From Haloferax mucosum ATCC BAA-1512 (GTDB lineage: Archaea; Halobacteriota; Halobacteria; Halobacteriales; Haloferacaceae), in assembly GCF_000337815.1 (NCBI RefSeq), contig NZ_AOLN01000006.1, positions 1 to 64,000 of the forward strand: a stretch of DNA of 64,000 bases. The letters run 5' to 3'. Each line of letters starts with the position of its first letter. Within the stretch, counting starts at the first letter, position 1. The position numbers and the translations under genes are program-made. The notes beneath the pieces are model-generated. The model made no database searches. It had not been told where the DNA came from and worked only from the letters and a program-made list of their open reading frames with translations. Below, piece by piece: positions 45,929 through 55,175 of the stretch.

Positions 45929-48643
45929 TTAGTCGCGACGGACTGCGAGGAGCGCAGCGGCGACGAGAGCGACGAGAGCGACAACAACGCCGAATCCAGG
46001 CGTGGAGCCCGTGGTGGTCTCCTCCGTGGTGTTCGACGTAGTCGTCGTGGTCTCGGTCGTCGTGGTCTCAGTCGTCGTTGGCTCTTCAGTCGTCGTGGTG
46101 TCCGTTCCGTTGTCCTCAGTCGTCGTGGTCTCCGTCTGGACCTCTTCGAGGACGTTGCCGTCGACCGTCTCGTCAGGTGCGACGCCGCCGTCGGCGGTCA
46201 CTTCGAACGTGTCACCGACGCTCTGTTCCGAGAAGTCGAAGCTGGCGGAGAACGTACCGTCTTCCTGCACGTAGACCGTGGCGGTCTTGAGGAATTTCGG
46301 CTGCGTGTCGCCAGAGGACTCGGCCTTGAGCGTAACTTCCGTACCGGGCGCGACGTTGGAGGAACCAGAGATAACCTGGTCCTCAGCGTTCGTCACGTTG
46401 ACCTCGTCGTTGTCGGAGACATCGAACGTATGCTCGGCTTCGACGTGGCTGTAGGAATTCACTGCCGACGAGTTATCGTCAACGAGTGCGAGACTGCTCT
46501 GGACTTCCTTTTTCTCGACCATCTTGAACTCGACGTTGTACTCGTCGTCGTCTTCGACGTCAACGTTGTTCGCCGAGGTTCGCTCACTGTTGGTGAGCAC
46601 ACCGTTGTCGTTGGAGTCACGGTATGCTTCGATGTCGTTGGAGTCGAACACGACGAAGTACGTGTTGTTGTCGCCATCAGCAACGACAGATGCGTTGTTA
46701 GCGACGTCGAGGATCTTGGGGTCGCGGTTCGGTCCAGGGTTGGACTGGTTGACGGTCAGGCGGTAGGAGTCACCGAATCCGTTACCGGAGTCGAAGAAGT
46801 TCGGCGTCTCGTCGTCCTGGGCACCGACAGTACCTTCGAGACCAGCGGCCTCGATCTGGACAATAACCTTGTCCTCGTAGGCAATCTTCTGGTCCTGCGT
46901 CAGGTTCGAGTTGTCGAGTGCGTCGTTGACTTCTTCGAGGTCCGTGAGGGGCTCGTTAGACGGAGCCGTCCACGTTTGGACGTTCGTGACGCCAGCCTCG
47001 TTGAGGGTGAGCTGAGCGACGTTCTCTGCGTCCGAAGGCGAGTCGCCCGTGCGGACCTCAAGGTCGTAGGTACCCGTGTCGATGAGTTCGCTGGTGCTGA
47101 CGGTGACTTCCGTCGTGCCGTCGTTACCAGAGAGGATGTCGTCGTCGCTATCCTCAACATCGAAGACGTTGTTCTGCGGGTTGTTCGTTACCGTGGACTT
47201 GGAACTGTCCCAGAGGAGAGTGACCGTACCGTCGTCGTTACCGTCTTCGACGGTGACGTTTGCGGCGTAACCCTGGTCAGGGGTACCGACAGAAACCGTT
47301 GCGATGTCGGTGTTTTCGAGCGTGACCGGGATGGCGACGACGTCGCCGCGGTCATCCTCGATGACGGAGTTGTTGAAGTCCGTCTTACCTTCGCCAGCCT
47401 TGGTCACGGTGATGGTGTCGGACTCGACGGTGACACCGGATGCGGTGTCAACAACTTCGACAGTGTAGTCGCCGACGTCGAGGTCGAGCGATTCAGTGTC
47501 GAATTCGAAGTCGTATTCACCCTGACCGCTGAGTTCTGCGGAGACAGAGTCTTCTTCGTCACCGTCGTCGTCGAGGAGGTTAACGTCGATTTCACGGTTG
47601 CCTGCGCGTGCAGAGGCCGTGCCCTCGATGATGTCTTCGTTGGTGACGTTCAGGTCTTCAAGCGCAACGGAGAGGTTGAGGTTGAGGACCTTGACCTTGC
47701 TGTCGTCGTCAGAAGCGATGGTGACGTTGTAGCGCTCACCGACGGCACGCTTCTGGGTGTCGAACGTGAAGACCTCGGAGGTCTGACCGGTGGAACCCGA
47801 GAACGAGTAACCTTCGTTGTCGTCCTGTCCTTCGTCGGATTCGACTTCGACAGGCGTGTTGAGGTCACCGTTCGTCAGAGCGACGATTTCGCCCTTGTAG
47901 GCGTCGGTGACGCCCGAGCCACTCTCGGTGATGGTGACGGTTGCGACGGAAACAGTCGCGTTGTTGTCGTCGTCGAGACCGTCGCCGATTTCGGTGCTGG
48001 AGGTGTCTTCGACACCTTCGAGGTTGACAACGATGTCACCAGTGTAGAGGTCGGTCGTCTGAACGACAACCTGACCGGGGTTCGGCTGGTTCGTGGACGA
48101 GACGACAGCACCCGTGACTTTCTCGTCGTCCTGGTAGACTTCGATGTTGCTCAGGGTAGAGTCGTCCATCTCCTCGGTGAAGGAGAGCTCAAGAACGTCG
48201 TCTCCGTTCGCGTCCGTGTAGTGGACGGCGGATTCGAGTTCAGGAGCTTCGTTGTCGTCGATGGTGAGCGAGGAGCCAGCCATCGTCGTCGCTTCGGACG
48301 AAGCCGTGATGTTGGTCACGACACCGACGTCGTAGTTACCGCCAGCGACGCCGCTGACGTCAACTTCCTCTTCGAGATTGGTGGCGCCACCGAGGGACGT
48401 ATTTTCTGTAGACGGTTCGCTCGAATCGAATGCGTCGTTGCCGTTGACGTCAAGGAACGCGGTAGCGTTACCTTCGTCGCCAGCAAGCGTCGCGGAGACA
48501 GTTGCCGTGTCGCCAGACACAGAACCGCTCACACTGGACGCATCTGCAGCAGCACTACCCGTAAACGCGATGGACCCGGCGAAGACCGAGAAGACCATCA
48601 GCGCAGCGAGGAGTACCGCGCGGATTTGCTTATTGCGTGTCAT
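45929..48643 (-). CDS. S-layer-type surface glycoprotein with PGF C-terminal anchor
   Basis: 904 residues from MTRNKQIRAVLLAALMVFSV; an in-frame ATG 11 codons upstream would precede the signal peptide and is less likely. Signal peptide to about residue 34 (FTGSAAADA). Then a very acidic beta-rich body with repeated segments and many Asn-X-Ser/Thr sites. The last part is a Thr/Glu-rich stretch (TTTTEEPTTTETTTTETTTT), probably O-glycosylated, then PGFGVVVALVALVAAALLAV and RRD, the archaeosortase signal for proteolysis and lipid attachment. Architecture is that of the Haloferax S-layer glycoprotein, but the body differs clearly from the H. volcanii csg sequence I recall. The main S-layer protein of this strain or an accessory one. 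Confidence 0.88.
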   Translation of the reverse strand: MTRNKQIRAVLLAALMVFSVFAGSIAFTGSAAADASSVSGSVSGDTATVSATLAGDEGNATAFLDVNGNDAFDSSEPSTENTSLGGATNLEEEVDVSGVAGGNYDVGVVTNITASSEATTMAGSSLTIDDNEAPELESAVHYTDANGDDVLELSFTEEMDDSTLSNIEVYQDDEKVTGAVVSSTNQPNPGQVVVQTTDLYTGDIVVNLEGVEDTSSTEIGDGLDDDNNATVSVATVTITESGSGVTDAYKGEIVALTNGDLNTPVEVESDEGQDDNEGYSFSGSTGQTSEVFTFDTQKRAVGERYNVTIASDDDSKVKVLNLNLSVALEDLNVTNEDIIEGTASARAGNREIDVNLLDDDGDEEDSVSAELSGQGEYDFEFDTESLDLDVGDYTVEVVDTASGVTVESDTITVTKAGEGKTDFNNSVIEDDRGDVVAIPVTLENTDIATVSVGTPDQGYAANVTVEDGNDDGTVTLLWDSSKSTVTNNPQNNVFDVEDSDDDILSGNDGTTEVTVSTSELIDTGTYDLEVRTGDSPSDAENVAQLTLNEAGVTNVQTWTAPSNEPLTDLEEVNDALDNSNLTQDQKIAYEDKVIVQIEAAGLEGTVGAQDDETPNFFDSGNGFGDSYRLTVNQSNPGPNRDPKILDVANNASVVADGDNNTYFVVFDSNDIEAYRDSNDNGVLTNSERTSANNVDVEDDDEYNVEFKMVEKKEVQSSLALVDDNSSAVNSYSHVEAEHTFDVSDNDEVNVTNAEDQVISGSSNVAPGTEVTLKAESSGDTQPKFLKTATVYVQEDGTFSASFDFSEQSVGDTFEVTADGGVAPDETVDGNVLEEVQTETTTTEDNGTDTTTTEEPTTTETTTTETTTTTSNTTEETTTGSTPGFGVVVALVALVAAALLAVRRD

Positions 48644-48787
48644 TGTTGATTTGATGGGTGTTGCAGTCGGGGACATCGTTTTCGTCAGTCCTCGGACGGA
48701 ACCAAGCCGGGCAGAACCCGGGCCGAGGCGAGGTACTCACGAATGTCTCCATGGGCAGGGGTACAGTTTCACCTGTTGGGCGTTCCC

Positions 48788-48799
48788 GGTAAATACTTT
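48788..48799 (-). promoter_or_regulatory. Promoter of the S-layer gene
   Basis: On the minus strand AAAGTATTTACC, a TATA-like box. Transcription would start near 48765, leaving a leader of about 120 nt before the ATG. A long leader of about that size is known for haloarchaeal S-layer mRNA and contrasts with the leaderless genes elsewhere. Confidence 0.5.
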
Positions 48800-49208
48800 G
48801 TGTGATTGAAGCGTTTTAGAAACGTTAGCATTCGTGTAATACAGCCGCCGAACTCGGCATATGGTCCACAAAGCATTTGTAGCGTTACAGATGAGTATCT
48901 AGTGCGTGCGCACGCCACCTTGGGTAGGAACGGCGTCCCCGGTTCTCCGGGGGCGTTTTCGTTCTCGAAGTAACTAACCCCTGAGCCACTGCTGTCGGAT
49001 AATGATATGTGCTTCTTTCGCGCGTGACGCACGCGTAGGCCACCGCGTTGTGTTAATGGAAGACCGGCGAATAGAGAACCCGAACAAACGTGTCAAAAAT
49101 TTATTAGAGGCCGTAACGGTGTATCTACACTCTACTCTTAAATAGCATATAAACAGTATATTAAGTGCCTAAACTGAGCTGGAAATACCACATTAATTTG
49201 TCACGTAC
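48800..49208. other. Intergenic region between S-layer and pilin genes
   Basis: About 400 bp without a supported gene. It holds a perfect 12-bp palindrome GCGTGCGCACGC (48904-48915) followed by a GC-rich imperfect hairpin, then an AT-rich stretch (49090-49200) with several TATA-like sequences such as TCTTAAATAG near 49136. Regulatory sequence for both surface genes is the likeliest content. Confidence 0.45.
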
Positions 49209-49344
49209 ATTTAAGTTACCCCGGGGATACCAGTCGGGTGGACACACCGTGACGGGTGCCGGGCAGGGAGCTGGCTGAAACGCGCACCAGCACTGCGCGC
49301 CAGCCTAGTTCGGCGGCAACACCGTCCGGGTGTCGGACACAAGT
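49209..49344 (+). promoter_or_regulatory. Pilin promoter and structured leader
   Basis: ATTTAAG (49209-49215) places transcription near 49238-49241, about 105 nt before the first pilin. The leader can fold: CTGGCTG pairs with CAGCC around two GCGC blocks, and GTCCGGGTGTCGGAC forms a second hairpin before the start. A leader this long and structured is unusual among these genes and suggests post-transcriptional control. Confidence 0.5.
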
Positions 49345-49779
49345 ATGCAACTCAAACATCTCTTCACGGAAGACCGTGCAGTCAGCCCAGTCATCGGGGT
49401 CATCCTGATGGTTGCGATTACCGTTATCCTCGCGGCCGTCATCGGAACCTTCGTCCTCGGACTCGGTGACCAGGTGAGCGAAACGGCACCGCAAGCGAGT
49501 TTTGCGTTCGATTACGATGGCAGTGAATTGACTATCACCCACGAAAGTGGCGAACAGATCGACGGGGGTCTTGTCACTGTCACTGGAGATGTCAACGTCT
49601 CCGATCCGAATAATAAGTGGTCCGACCTCGGTGCGAGCCAAATATCGGCGGGAGAGTCTGTAATCATCCAAAGTTCGGGTGATGACGCGTTCACTGAAGG
49701 CGAGACTGTCCGTGTTGTTTGGACCTCCGAAAGCGGCAGTACGTCGTCCACGCTCCAGAAGTGGACCTACAGCGGATAA
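49345..49779 (+). CDS. Type IV pilin (PilA family), first of three
   Basis: 144 residues from [20 protein letters not shown]. Short basic-acidic leader, then the haloarchaeal PilA hydrophobic domain ([20 protein letters not shown] followed by [10 protein letters not shown]). The prepilin peptidase should cut just before AVSPV. The remainder is a small beta-rich head ending in [19 protein letters not shown]. Pilins of this type build adhesion pili in Haloferax. The stop overlaps the next pilin start by 1 nt. Confidence 0.9.
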   Translation: MQLKHLFTEDRAVSPVIGVILMVAITVILAAVIGTFVLGLGDQVSETAPQASFAFDYDGSELTITHESGEQIDGGLVTVTGDVNVSDPNNKWSDLGASQISAGESVIIQSSGDDAFTEGETVRVVWTSESGSTSSTLQKWTYSG

Positions 49780-50252
49780 TGAACTTCAAGCAACTCCTCG
49801 CTGACGACGACGCGGTTTCCCCCGTTATCGGGGTCATCCTGATGGTTGCGATTACCGTCATCCTCGCCGCCGTCATCGGCACGTTCGTCCTCGGTCTCGG
49901 CGACCAAGTCGGCAACACCGCACCCCAGGCGAGTTTCACCTTCGACTACGAAGATGGCTCACCGAACGACAACCTAACTGTCACCCACGAAAGTGGAACC
50001 GCTATCGACGGTGAACGTCTCAACCTCAGTTCGACGACGGACTTCGATTTCATCACGTCGGGCACGCCCGATGGAACGACAAACGACTCGAAGACGTTCG
50101 CCGCCATGGGAGTCTCCGGAGATGTGACGGCAGGAACGTCTGTGCAGGTCGGAGACAACGACTTCGATAGCGCAACCTTCCGTATCGTCTGGACCTCCGA
50201 AAGTGGCAGTAACTCCGCCACCTTGCAGAAGTGGTCCGGACCCGACGCCTAA
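49779..50252 (+). CDS. Type IV pilin (PilA family), second of three
   Basis: 157 residues from [20 protein letters not shown]. Same H-domain as its neighbours and the same C-terminal motif ([18 protein letters not shown]). The head differs and has a Gly/Thr-rich middle. Translationally coupled to the first pilin (TAATG overlap). The processing site before AVSPV is intact. Confidence 0.9.
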   Translation: MNFKQLLADDDAVSPVIGVILMVAITVILAAVIGTFVLGLGDQVGNTAPQASFTFDYEDGSPNDNLTVTHESGTAIDGERLNLSSTTDFDFITSGTPDGTTNDSKTFAAMGVSGDVTAGTSVQVGDNDFDSATFRIVWTSESGSNSATLQKWSGPDA

Positions 50253-50355
50253 CGACGAATCAATCTTCACGCAATTGTTTTCTTTGGACGTCAGAATTCC
50301 CGGTAGCTTTAGGTCCAGTCAAACTGAACATTCATTGGAGCTGACATTCATACCA

Positions 50356-50835
50356 ATGAGATTCAAACAGTTACTCACGGACGACGACGCAGTCTCGCCG
50401 GTCATCGGAGTCATTCTGATGGTCGCAATCACAGTTATCCTCGCCGCTGTTATCGGGACGTTTGTGCTCGGTCTCGGACAGCAAACGGCAACGGCACCCC
50501 AGGCGAGTTTCAGTTTCGATTACAATCAGAGTGGTGACGACTTCCTCAACATCACCCACGAAAGCGGCGACCAGATTAACTCTGATCGACTCAACGTTAC
50601 GGCGGGCGTCAAAATCTACGGTACCGCGGAAGCTGACGCTAGCAACGCCGCCGAAACCCGAACGTGGACCGCTCTGAACGGCGGGTCGGAAGTCGATGTG
50701 AAAGCAGGCACGTCACTCACAATCAAGCCTGAAAGTGGGAGTTCGCTCCACAATCAGGTCGTTCGCATCGTTTGGAATTCCGAGTCCGGTGAGAATTCCG
50801 CGACGCTCCGGAAATGGAGCGGTCCAAAGGCGTAA
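50356..50835 (+). CDS. Type IV pilin (PilA family), third of three
   Basis: 159 residues from [20 protein letters not shown], with GLGQQTATAPQASFSFDYNQ after the H-domain and WNSESGENSATLRKWSG at the end. Starts 103 bp after the second pilin, with its own possible control region, so it may be made separately. Longer in-frame starts upstream are not conserved. Part of the pilin cluster. Confidence 0.9.
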   Translation: MRFKQLLTDDDAVSPVIGVILMVAITVILAAVIGTFVLGLGQQTATAPQASFSFDYNQSGDDFLNITHESGDQINSDRLNVTAGVKIYGTAEADASNAAETRTWTALNGGSEVDVKAGTSLTIKPESGSSLHNQVVRIVWNSESGENSATLRKWSGPKA

Positions 50836-50855
50836 CTCACCGAAGGCTGTTTTTT
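50836..50855 (+). terminator. T-tract after the third pilin
   Basis: Six T at 50850-50855, 15 bp past the stop, with a weak upstream stem. Likely transcription end of the pilin cluster. Confidence 0.4.
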
Positions 50856-50883
50856 AAGCGGTGCTAAGAAAAGCGGGTCGAGT

Positions 50884-51072
50884 CTAGACCGGGCGTCCGC
50901 CTTCGGACGTCCCGACCATCCACGTTCCGAGCGTGAGCGCGAGCGCTCCGGGGATGAGTGCGTAGGTCAACGACGGTTCGCTACCCGGGAGCGACCCCGG
51001 CATCATGCCGACCGTCCCGATAATCATCAGCACCAACCCGACCATGGCCTTGCGCGAACTGAGCAGTCCCAT
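50884..51072 (-). CDS. Small two-helix membrane protein
   Basis: 62 residues, MGLLSSRKAMVGLVLMIIGT and on, with two hydrophobic helices (about 10-26 and 35-54) joined by a short loop with PGSLPGSEPS. Unknown function, no family recognised. Convergent with the third pilin. Confidence 0.7.
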   Translation of the reverse strand: MGLLSSRKAMVGLVLMIIGTVGMMPGSLPGSEPSLTYALIPGALALTLGTWMVGTSEGGRPV

Positions 51073-51119
51073 ATCTACCGCTCCGGAAGCGTTCGATATG
51101 GAACTTGCGCTTTCGATTG

Positions 51120-51686
51120 CTACGCGGATTCGTACGTTTGTTCACCTGCGGGGATGACTACGTCGAGCCAGTTTTCTTCCGGCGGTAACGGACAGTCGAA
51201 CGTGTCCGTAAACGCACAGAACGGGTTGTACGCGAGGTTGAAATCGACGACGACGTCGTCCAATTCGTCGAGCGACGCGTCGGGCGTGAGTTCCATGTAG
51301 CGACCGCCGTTGTACGTCTGTTGTCCGGTCGTCTTGTCACGGAACGGAACGAAAAGCGTCTGCGAATCGTCGTGTTCCTGCCGGTACGCACCGAGTTCGA
51401 GATCGGTCCCGCGCAGTTCGAAGTGGAACGTCGCAACGCGGAGATACCGAACTTCACGGCCCGTCGAAGTGTCCATCACGACCGGTTCGGGGTCGTCGTG
51501 GGTCTCGACCGAGGCGGTCACGCGGTAGTCCGGGTCCGGGTCGAAATAGTCCAGCCCGTCGAACGAGTCTCGCTCTGCCGGCGGAATCGGCGACTGCGGG
51601 TGGGTGTCGAAAAAGTCGTCTTTTTCCGCCCGTTTCTCCCGGAGTTCGGCGACGTATGTCTCGGGGTCGAACGCGTCGTCGGTCAT
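51120..51686 (-). CDS. DUF1684 family protein
   Basis: 188 residues. DUF1684 marks: AEKDDFFDTHPQSPIPPAER near the N-terminus, VPFRDKTTGQQTYNGGRYME, and the closing VDFNLAYNPFCAFTDTFDCP followed by PPEENWLDVVIPAGE. Full length, soluble, with no signal peptide. Function unknown; found in bacteria and haloarchaea. The start at MTDDAFDPE is the only suitable ATG. Same strand as the aldo/keto reductase, 48 bp downstream of it. Confidence 0.9.
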   Translation of the reverse strand: MTDDAFDPETYVAELREKRAEKDDFFDTHPQSPIPPAERDSFDGLDYFDPDPDYRVTASVETHDDPEPVVMDTSTGREVRYLRVATFHFELRGTDLELGAYRQEHDDSQTLFVPFRDKTTGQQTYNGGRYMELTPDASLDELDDVVVDFNLAYNPFCAFTDTFDCPLPPEENWLDVVIPAGEQTYESA

Positions 51687-51734
51687 GGCCGAAGATATCC
51701 GCCGGCGACACCTACACCTGACGGTTCGACGTGT

Positions 51735-52718
51735 TCACTGGGAACGGTGCCGTTTGGCGGCCGAAATGCGTTCGAACTGGTCGTCGGTGAGGTCGATATC
51801 GGCCGCGACGATGTCCTCTTTGAGCTGGGCAACCGTCCGCGCGCCGATGATCGGTGCGGTGACTTGCGGGTGGTGTCTGAGCCACGCGAGACTCACCTGT
51901 GCGGGTGACGCATCGACTTCGGCCGCGACGGTCTCGATGACGTCGAGCGTGTCGAAGTTCGTGGGAGTGAGATACGAGTCGGCGAAGTGCTGGTCGTTTG
52001 CGGCACGGGAGTCCTCGGGCGGGCGTTCGTTGCGCGTGTACTTTCCGGTGAGGAACCCGCCGGCCAGCGGCGACCACGGAATGATGCCGAGGTCGTAGTC
52101 GGCGCACATATCGAGGTAGTTTCCTTCGATTTCGCGGTTGACCGCGTTGTACCGGGGTTGTGCGAGCCGGAAGGGTTCGTAGCCGCGTTTGTCTGCGAGT
52201 TCGTTGGCTTTGACGACCTTCCACGCGTTGGGTTCGAGCGTTGACGTGCCGAGATAGTTCACTTTCCCGTCGCGGACGAACCCATCGAGCGTTCGCATGA
52301 ACTCCTCGACGGGCGTGTCGTCGTCCCAGCGGTGGATATACAGGAGGTCCACGTAATCAGTGCCGAGTCGGTCGAGAATGAGGTCGATTTGGCGACGGAG
52401 GTGCTTCCGGTTGAGTCCCCGACCGTTCGCGTCCTCGCGGGTCGGCCAGAAAATCTTCGACGCGATGACGAAGTCCTCTCGGTCACGGTCAGAAAGCCAG
52501 TCACCGATGAACGTCTCGCTCGCTCCGTCGCCGTACATATCTGCGGTATCGATGAAATTCCCACCGGCGGCGGCGTACGCATCGAGAAGTTCGTGTGCTC
52601 GTTCGGCTCCGACCTCGACGAAACCACCGTCATTCTGCCGACCGAACCGCCACGTTCCGAAGGCGATCTCGGAAACTTTCGTTCCGGTCCGTCCCAGTGG
52701 AACCATCTCCAGCGACAT
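51735..52718 (-). CDS. Aldo/keto reductase
   Basis: 327 residues from MSLEMVPLGRTGTKVSEIAF; a start 17 codons earlier is not conserved. Active-site tetrad visible as Asp and Tyr in FIDTADMYGDGASE, Lys in FVIASKIFWPT and His in LLYIHRWDDDTPVEE. The C-terminal segment has GARTVAQLKEDIVAADIDLT for NADP binding. Reduces aldehydes or ketones with NADPH; substrate unknown. Confidence 0.93.
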   Translation of the reverse strand: MSLEMVPLGRTGTKVSEIAFGTWRFGRQNDGGFVEVGAERAHELLDAYAAAGGNFIDTADMYGDGASETFIGDWLSDRDREDFVIASKIFWPTREDANGRGLNRKHLRRQIDLILDRLGTDYVDLLYIHRWDDDTPVEEFMRTLDGFVRDGKVNYLGTSTLEPNAWKVVKANELADKRGYEPFRLAQPRYNAVNREIEGNYLDMCADYDLGIIPWSPLAGGFLTGKYTRNERPPEDSRAANDQHFADSYLTPTNFDTLDVIETVAAEVDASPAQVSLAWLRHHPQVTAPIIGARTVAQLKEDIVAADIDLTDDQFERISAAKRHRSQ

Positions 52719-52903
52719 ACAAAATTCGACGACCGGACCAGTGGTAAAGGCCCTCGATTTACCGATCACTCATATAATCTATTGTCTCGCACGCAGGCGA
52801 AGGAGAAAAGAGAGGGAGGGAAAGAAGAAATACCGATAGCAACCGAGACCGGAATCGAGGAGGGGCTGTAACGGATGTGGAGGGCAGGACACCGCAATCG
52901 ACT

Positions 52904-53200
52904 CTACGAGCGCGCGTAGTCGTGGCCGATGACGAGCGCGACCACGTTCAGTGTGACGAGCGCGACGAAGACGGTCAGTTCGTTTCCGGAGAGGTTCGCA
53001 GACAGCGTCACTGTCTCGGAGAGTCCACCGACCAACAGCGGAAGGTAGAGAAACGGCAGTGCGACTGCGGCCCAGAAGCCGACAAATCTGACTGGTGCGG
53101 TAACGAGGCGAAGCCCGGTACTGAGTTGCTGTTCGTCCGTGACCTTCTCTCGGAGCTGAGAGAGGCGTTCACGTGGGACCGTAGATGAGGAGTTCGACAT
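52904..53200 (-). CDS. Hypothetical membrane protein
   Basis: 98 residues from MSNSSSTVPRERLSQLREKV. Two hydrophobic helices (about 40-58 and 75-92) near the C-terminus and a polar N-terminal third. A start 26 codons upstream is in-frame but not convincing. Unknown family. Isolated gene. Confidence 0.65.
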   Translation of the reverse strand: MSNSSSTVPRERLSQLREKVTDEQQLSTGLRLVTAPVRFVGFWAAVALPFLYLPLLVGGLSETVTLSANLSGNELTVFVALVTLNVVALVIGHDYARS

Positions 53201-53677
53201 TTGGGGGACACCTACACCTACTGTATAGATACGAGGGGTCATAATTACACACGAGAATTCGATTCGTTTCATCCTCATTTACCTGTTACAATCTGCTAAA
53301 CGTGAACGTTTATTATCTTCTCAAAAACCGTTTAACACTTTAAAACATCTTTTAACTCTTTTATTCATGATAACAATCTGAATTATTAGAACGTCACGAA
53401 ACCCTGACTACCCCGTGTCACTGTGGTACTTATCTGCCATGAATCACGGCCGAGCTGAGCGTCGGTACCGTCGATACACTCGGCAAGTTGTATCGGGCAC
53501 GGTGCCAGGCATGCGACGACAGATTTGGTGAACTGGGGTGCAAACCAAGGGAAATCGAAGCGGGTCTGTCTCCAGCAAATCGCAGACCAACTTGCGAGAC
53601 CTCGCTTGCTCGTCTGTAGACGTCGTAGACGTTGGTCGTTCCGTAGGGATTTATTCGCCGACAACGACTGTCGAACG
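53201..53677. other. Intergenic region, no gene seen
   Basis: About 480 bp. The first part is AT-rich with several TATA-like stretches (TTTATTATC, ACTTTAAAAC, CTTTTATTC) and no coding signal. From 53386 on, an open minus-strand frame exists, but its composition is not that of a gene and it overlaps the next gene. Possible relic of an old insertion; not assigned. Confidence 0.4.
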
Positions 53678-53959
53678 ATGCCCGATCTCAATCGCGTCGC
53701 AAAGCGCATGTACAACATCCATCCGAACAGCATGCATCTCGTCGTCGGCGAGGAACTCGAAGGAGCGTTCACACTGGAGAGCGCCGAGTTCTTCCAGACG
53801 GAGTTTCAAGCAGAGGGAAAACGAGACGGCGACGACGCAACGTATCGGTTTGCAACGACCGAGGACAACGAACGCGTCATCGTTGGACGGCAACCCTCGG
53901 GAGAAAACGGATGGACGATGGTCGGCGAAGTCGTCTCAGTCGAGCGAATCGACGACTAA
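53678..53959 (+). CDS. Hypothetical haloarchaeal protein, about 93 residues
   Basis: 93 residues starting MPDLNRVAKRMYNIHPNSMH, with VVGEELEGAFTLESAEFFQT and VGRQPSGENGWTMVGEVVSV. Small, soluble, highly charged, one domain. Composition and codon use fit a real gene. Function unknown. Convergent with the DMT exporter gene, 3 bp apart. Confidence 0.7.
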   Translation: MPDLNRVAKRMYNIHPNSMHLVVGEELEGAFTLESAEFFQTEFQAEGKRDGDDATYRFATTEDNERVIVGRQPSGENGWTMVGEVVSVERIDD

Positions 53960-53962
53960 CGG

Positions 53963-54898
53963 TCAGTCGGACGTCGAAACCTCGTTGCCGAAGCGATACC
54001 GGAGTTCGTCCTGAATCGCCCGGCGTTTCAACAGTACGAAGCCGACGAAGATGAGAGCGAATCCAATCGCCGTGGTTGCATTCGGGACCTCTTGGAGAAA
54101 CACCCACCCAGACAGCGCCGCGAAAATGGGCGCGATATACGAGACGAGGTTGATCTCGATGGGGCCGAGTCGCTCCAGCAGGTCGAAGTAGATGAGAAAC
54201 CCGAGTGCACTCGCCGCGAGCGACAGATACGCGAGCGCGGCGACCGACTCCAGATTGATGCTCACCGCCGCGAACGACTCGTTGAGTCCGGCGGAAAGGA
54301 CGTGCATCAGTACTGCACCACCGAGCATCGACCACGCCTCCATGGTCTCTATCGGCATCTCGGAATCCACGCGGCGGGTGAGAACCGAACCGAGTGCGAA
54401 CGCCGCCGCCGCACCGAAGATGAGAAGTTTTGCGACGGTTCCGCCGGCGAGCAGGTTACTCGGGTCGAGTTCGGAGAGCACCGCGACCCCGACGAGTCCG
54501 AGGAGAAGTCCGGCCACGCCGAGCGGTGTCAGACGCTCGCTCGGAAGCAACAAGCGGGCGAATCCGGTCGTCAAAACCGGGCTGAGACTCACGAGCACGG
54601 CCGCGGCGGCGCTCGTGACGGCCGGGTCGGTTTCGCCGATAAACAAGAGCGCGTGATAGCTTGCGATGAGAAAGACCGCCCCGATGGCGATTTCTGTCCA
54701 CTCCGCTCGGCCACCCGGGATGGGAGAATCAGTCGCGTAAACCGCGTACACGAGCATTATCACGCCCGCAACGTCGTATCGGAGCGCGGCAAAGAGAACC
54801 GGCGGAAAGTGCGCCAATCCGGCCTTGATTGCCATGAACGCGGAACCCCAAACGGCGGCGAGAACGACGAATAGCCCGAGGTTGCGATACCGTGTCAC
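53963..54898 (-). CDS. EamA/DMT-family exporter
   Basis: 311 residues with two EamA repeats, ten membrane helices. First repeat starts LFVVLAAVWGSAFMAIKAGL, second near LLIFGAAAAFALGSVLTRRV. The loop SYIAPIFAALSGWVFLQE near the end is typical of RhaT/EamA transporters. Exports amino acids, purines or drugs; substrate not predictable. Start MTRYRNLGLF fits. Confidence 0.92.
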   Translation of the reverse strand: MTRYRNLGLFVVLAAVWGSAFMAIKAGLAHFPPVLFAALRYDVAGVIMLVYAVYATDSPIPGGRAEWTEIAIGAVFLIASYHALLFIGETDPAVTSAAAAVLVSLSPVLTTGFARLLLPSERLTPLGVAGLLLGLVGVAVLSELDPSNLLAGGTVAKLLIFGAAAAFALGSVLTRRVDSEMPIETMEAWSMLGGAVLMHVLSAGLNESFAAVSINLESVAALAYLSLAASALGFLIYFDLLERLGPIEINLVSYIAPIFAALSGWVFLQEVPNATTAIGFALIFVGFVLLKRRAIQDELRYRFGNEVSTSD

Positions 54899-55175
54899 AG
54901 CGGTGGTGCGCTCGCCGGGAGCCTGAACGTTTCGTTACGGGGCTGTTTCGCCGGAGTCGCCACGGGGTGCGGCGCGTCACCGACGGCCGGGCGTCGCGTC
55001 TCACACGGACTCTCGAAGTGGTCGTCTGTGGGACCGAGTTCGACGGTATTCCTGAGATACAGCGCCGCGACCCGGCCACATCTTTACTTCTCTATATATT
55101 GTTCCATAATACCATAGTGCCGTCCCCACGCTAACACGGGGTACGCTTATTAACTCCCATCGCCGAACGTCTTGT

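Noticed and set aside
45923-48649. A 908-codon open frame on the plus strand
   Set aside because: Antisense shadow of the S-layer-type gene, which has signal peptide, anchor and terminator in the other direction.
53386-53772. 128-codon minus-strand frame
   Set aside because: Overlaps the clearer 93-residue gene, and its composition (Trp, Cys and Ser rich) is not that of a haloarchaeal protein.
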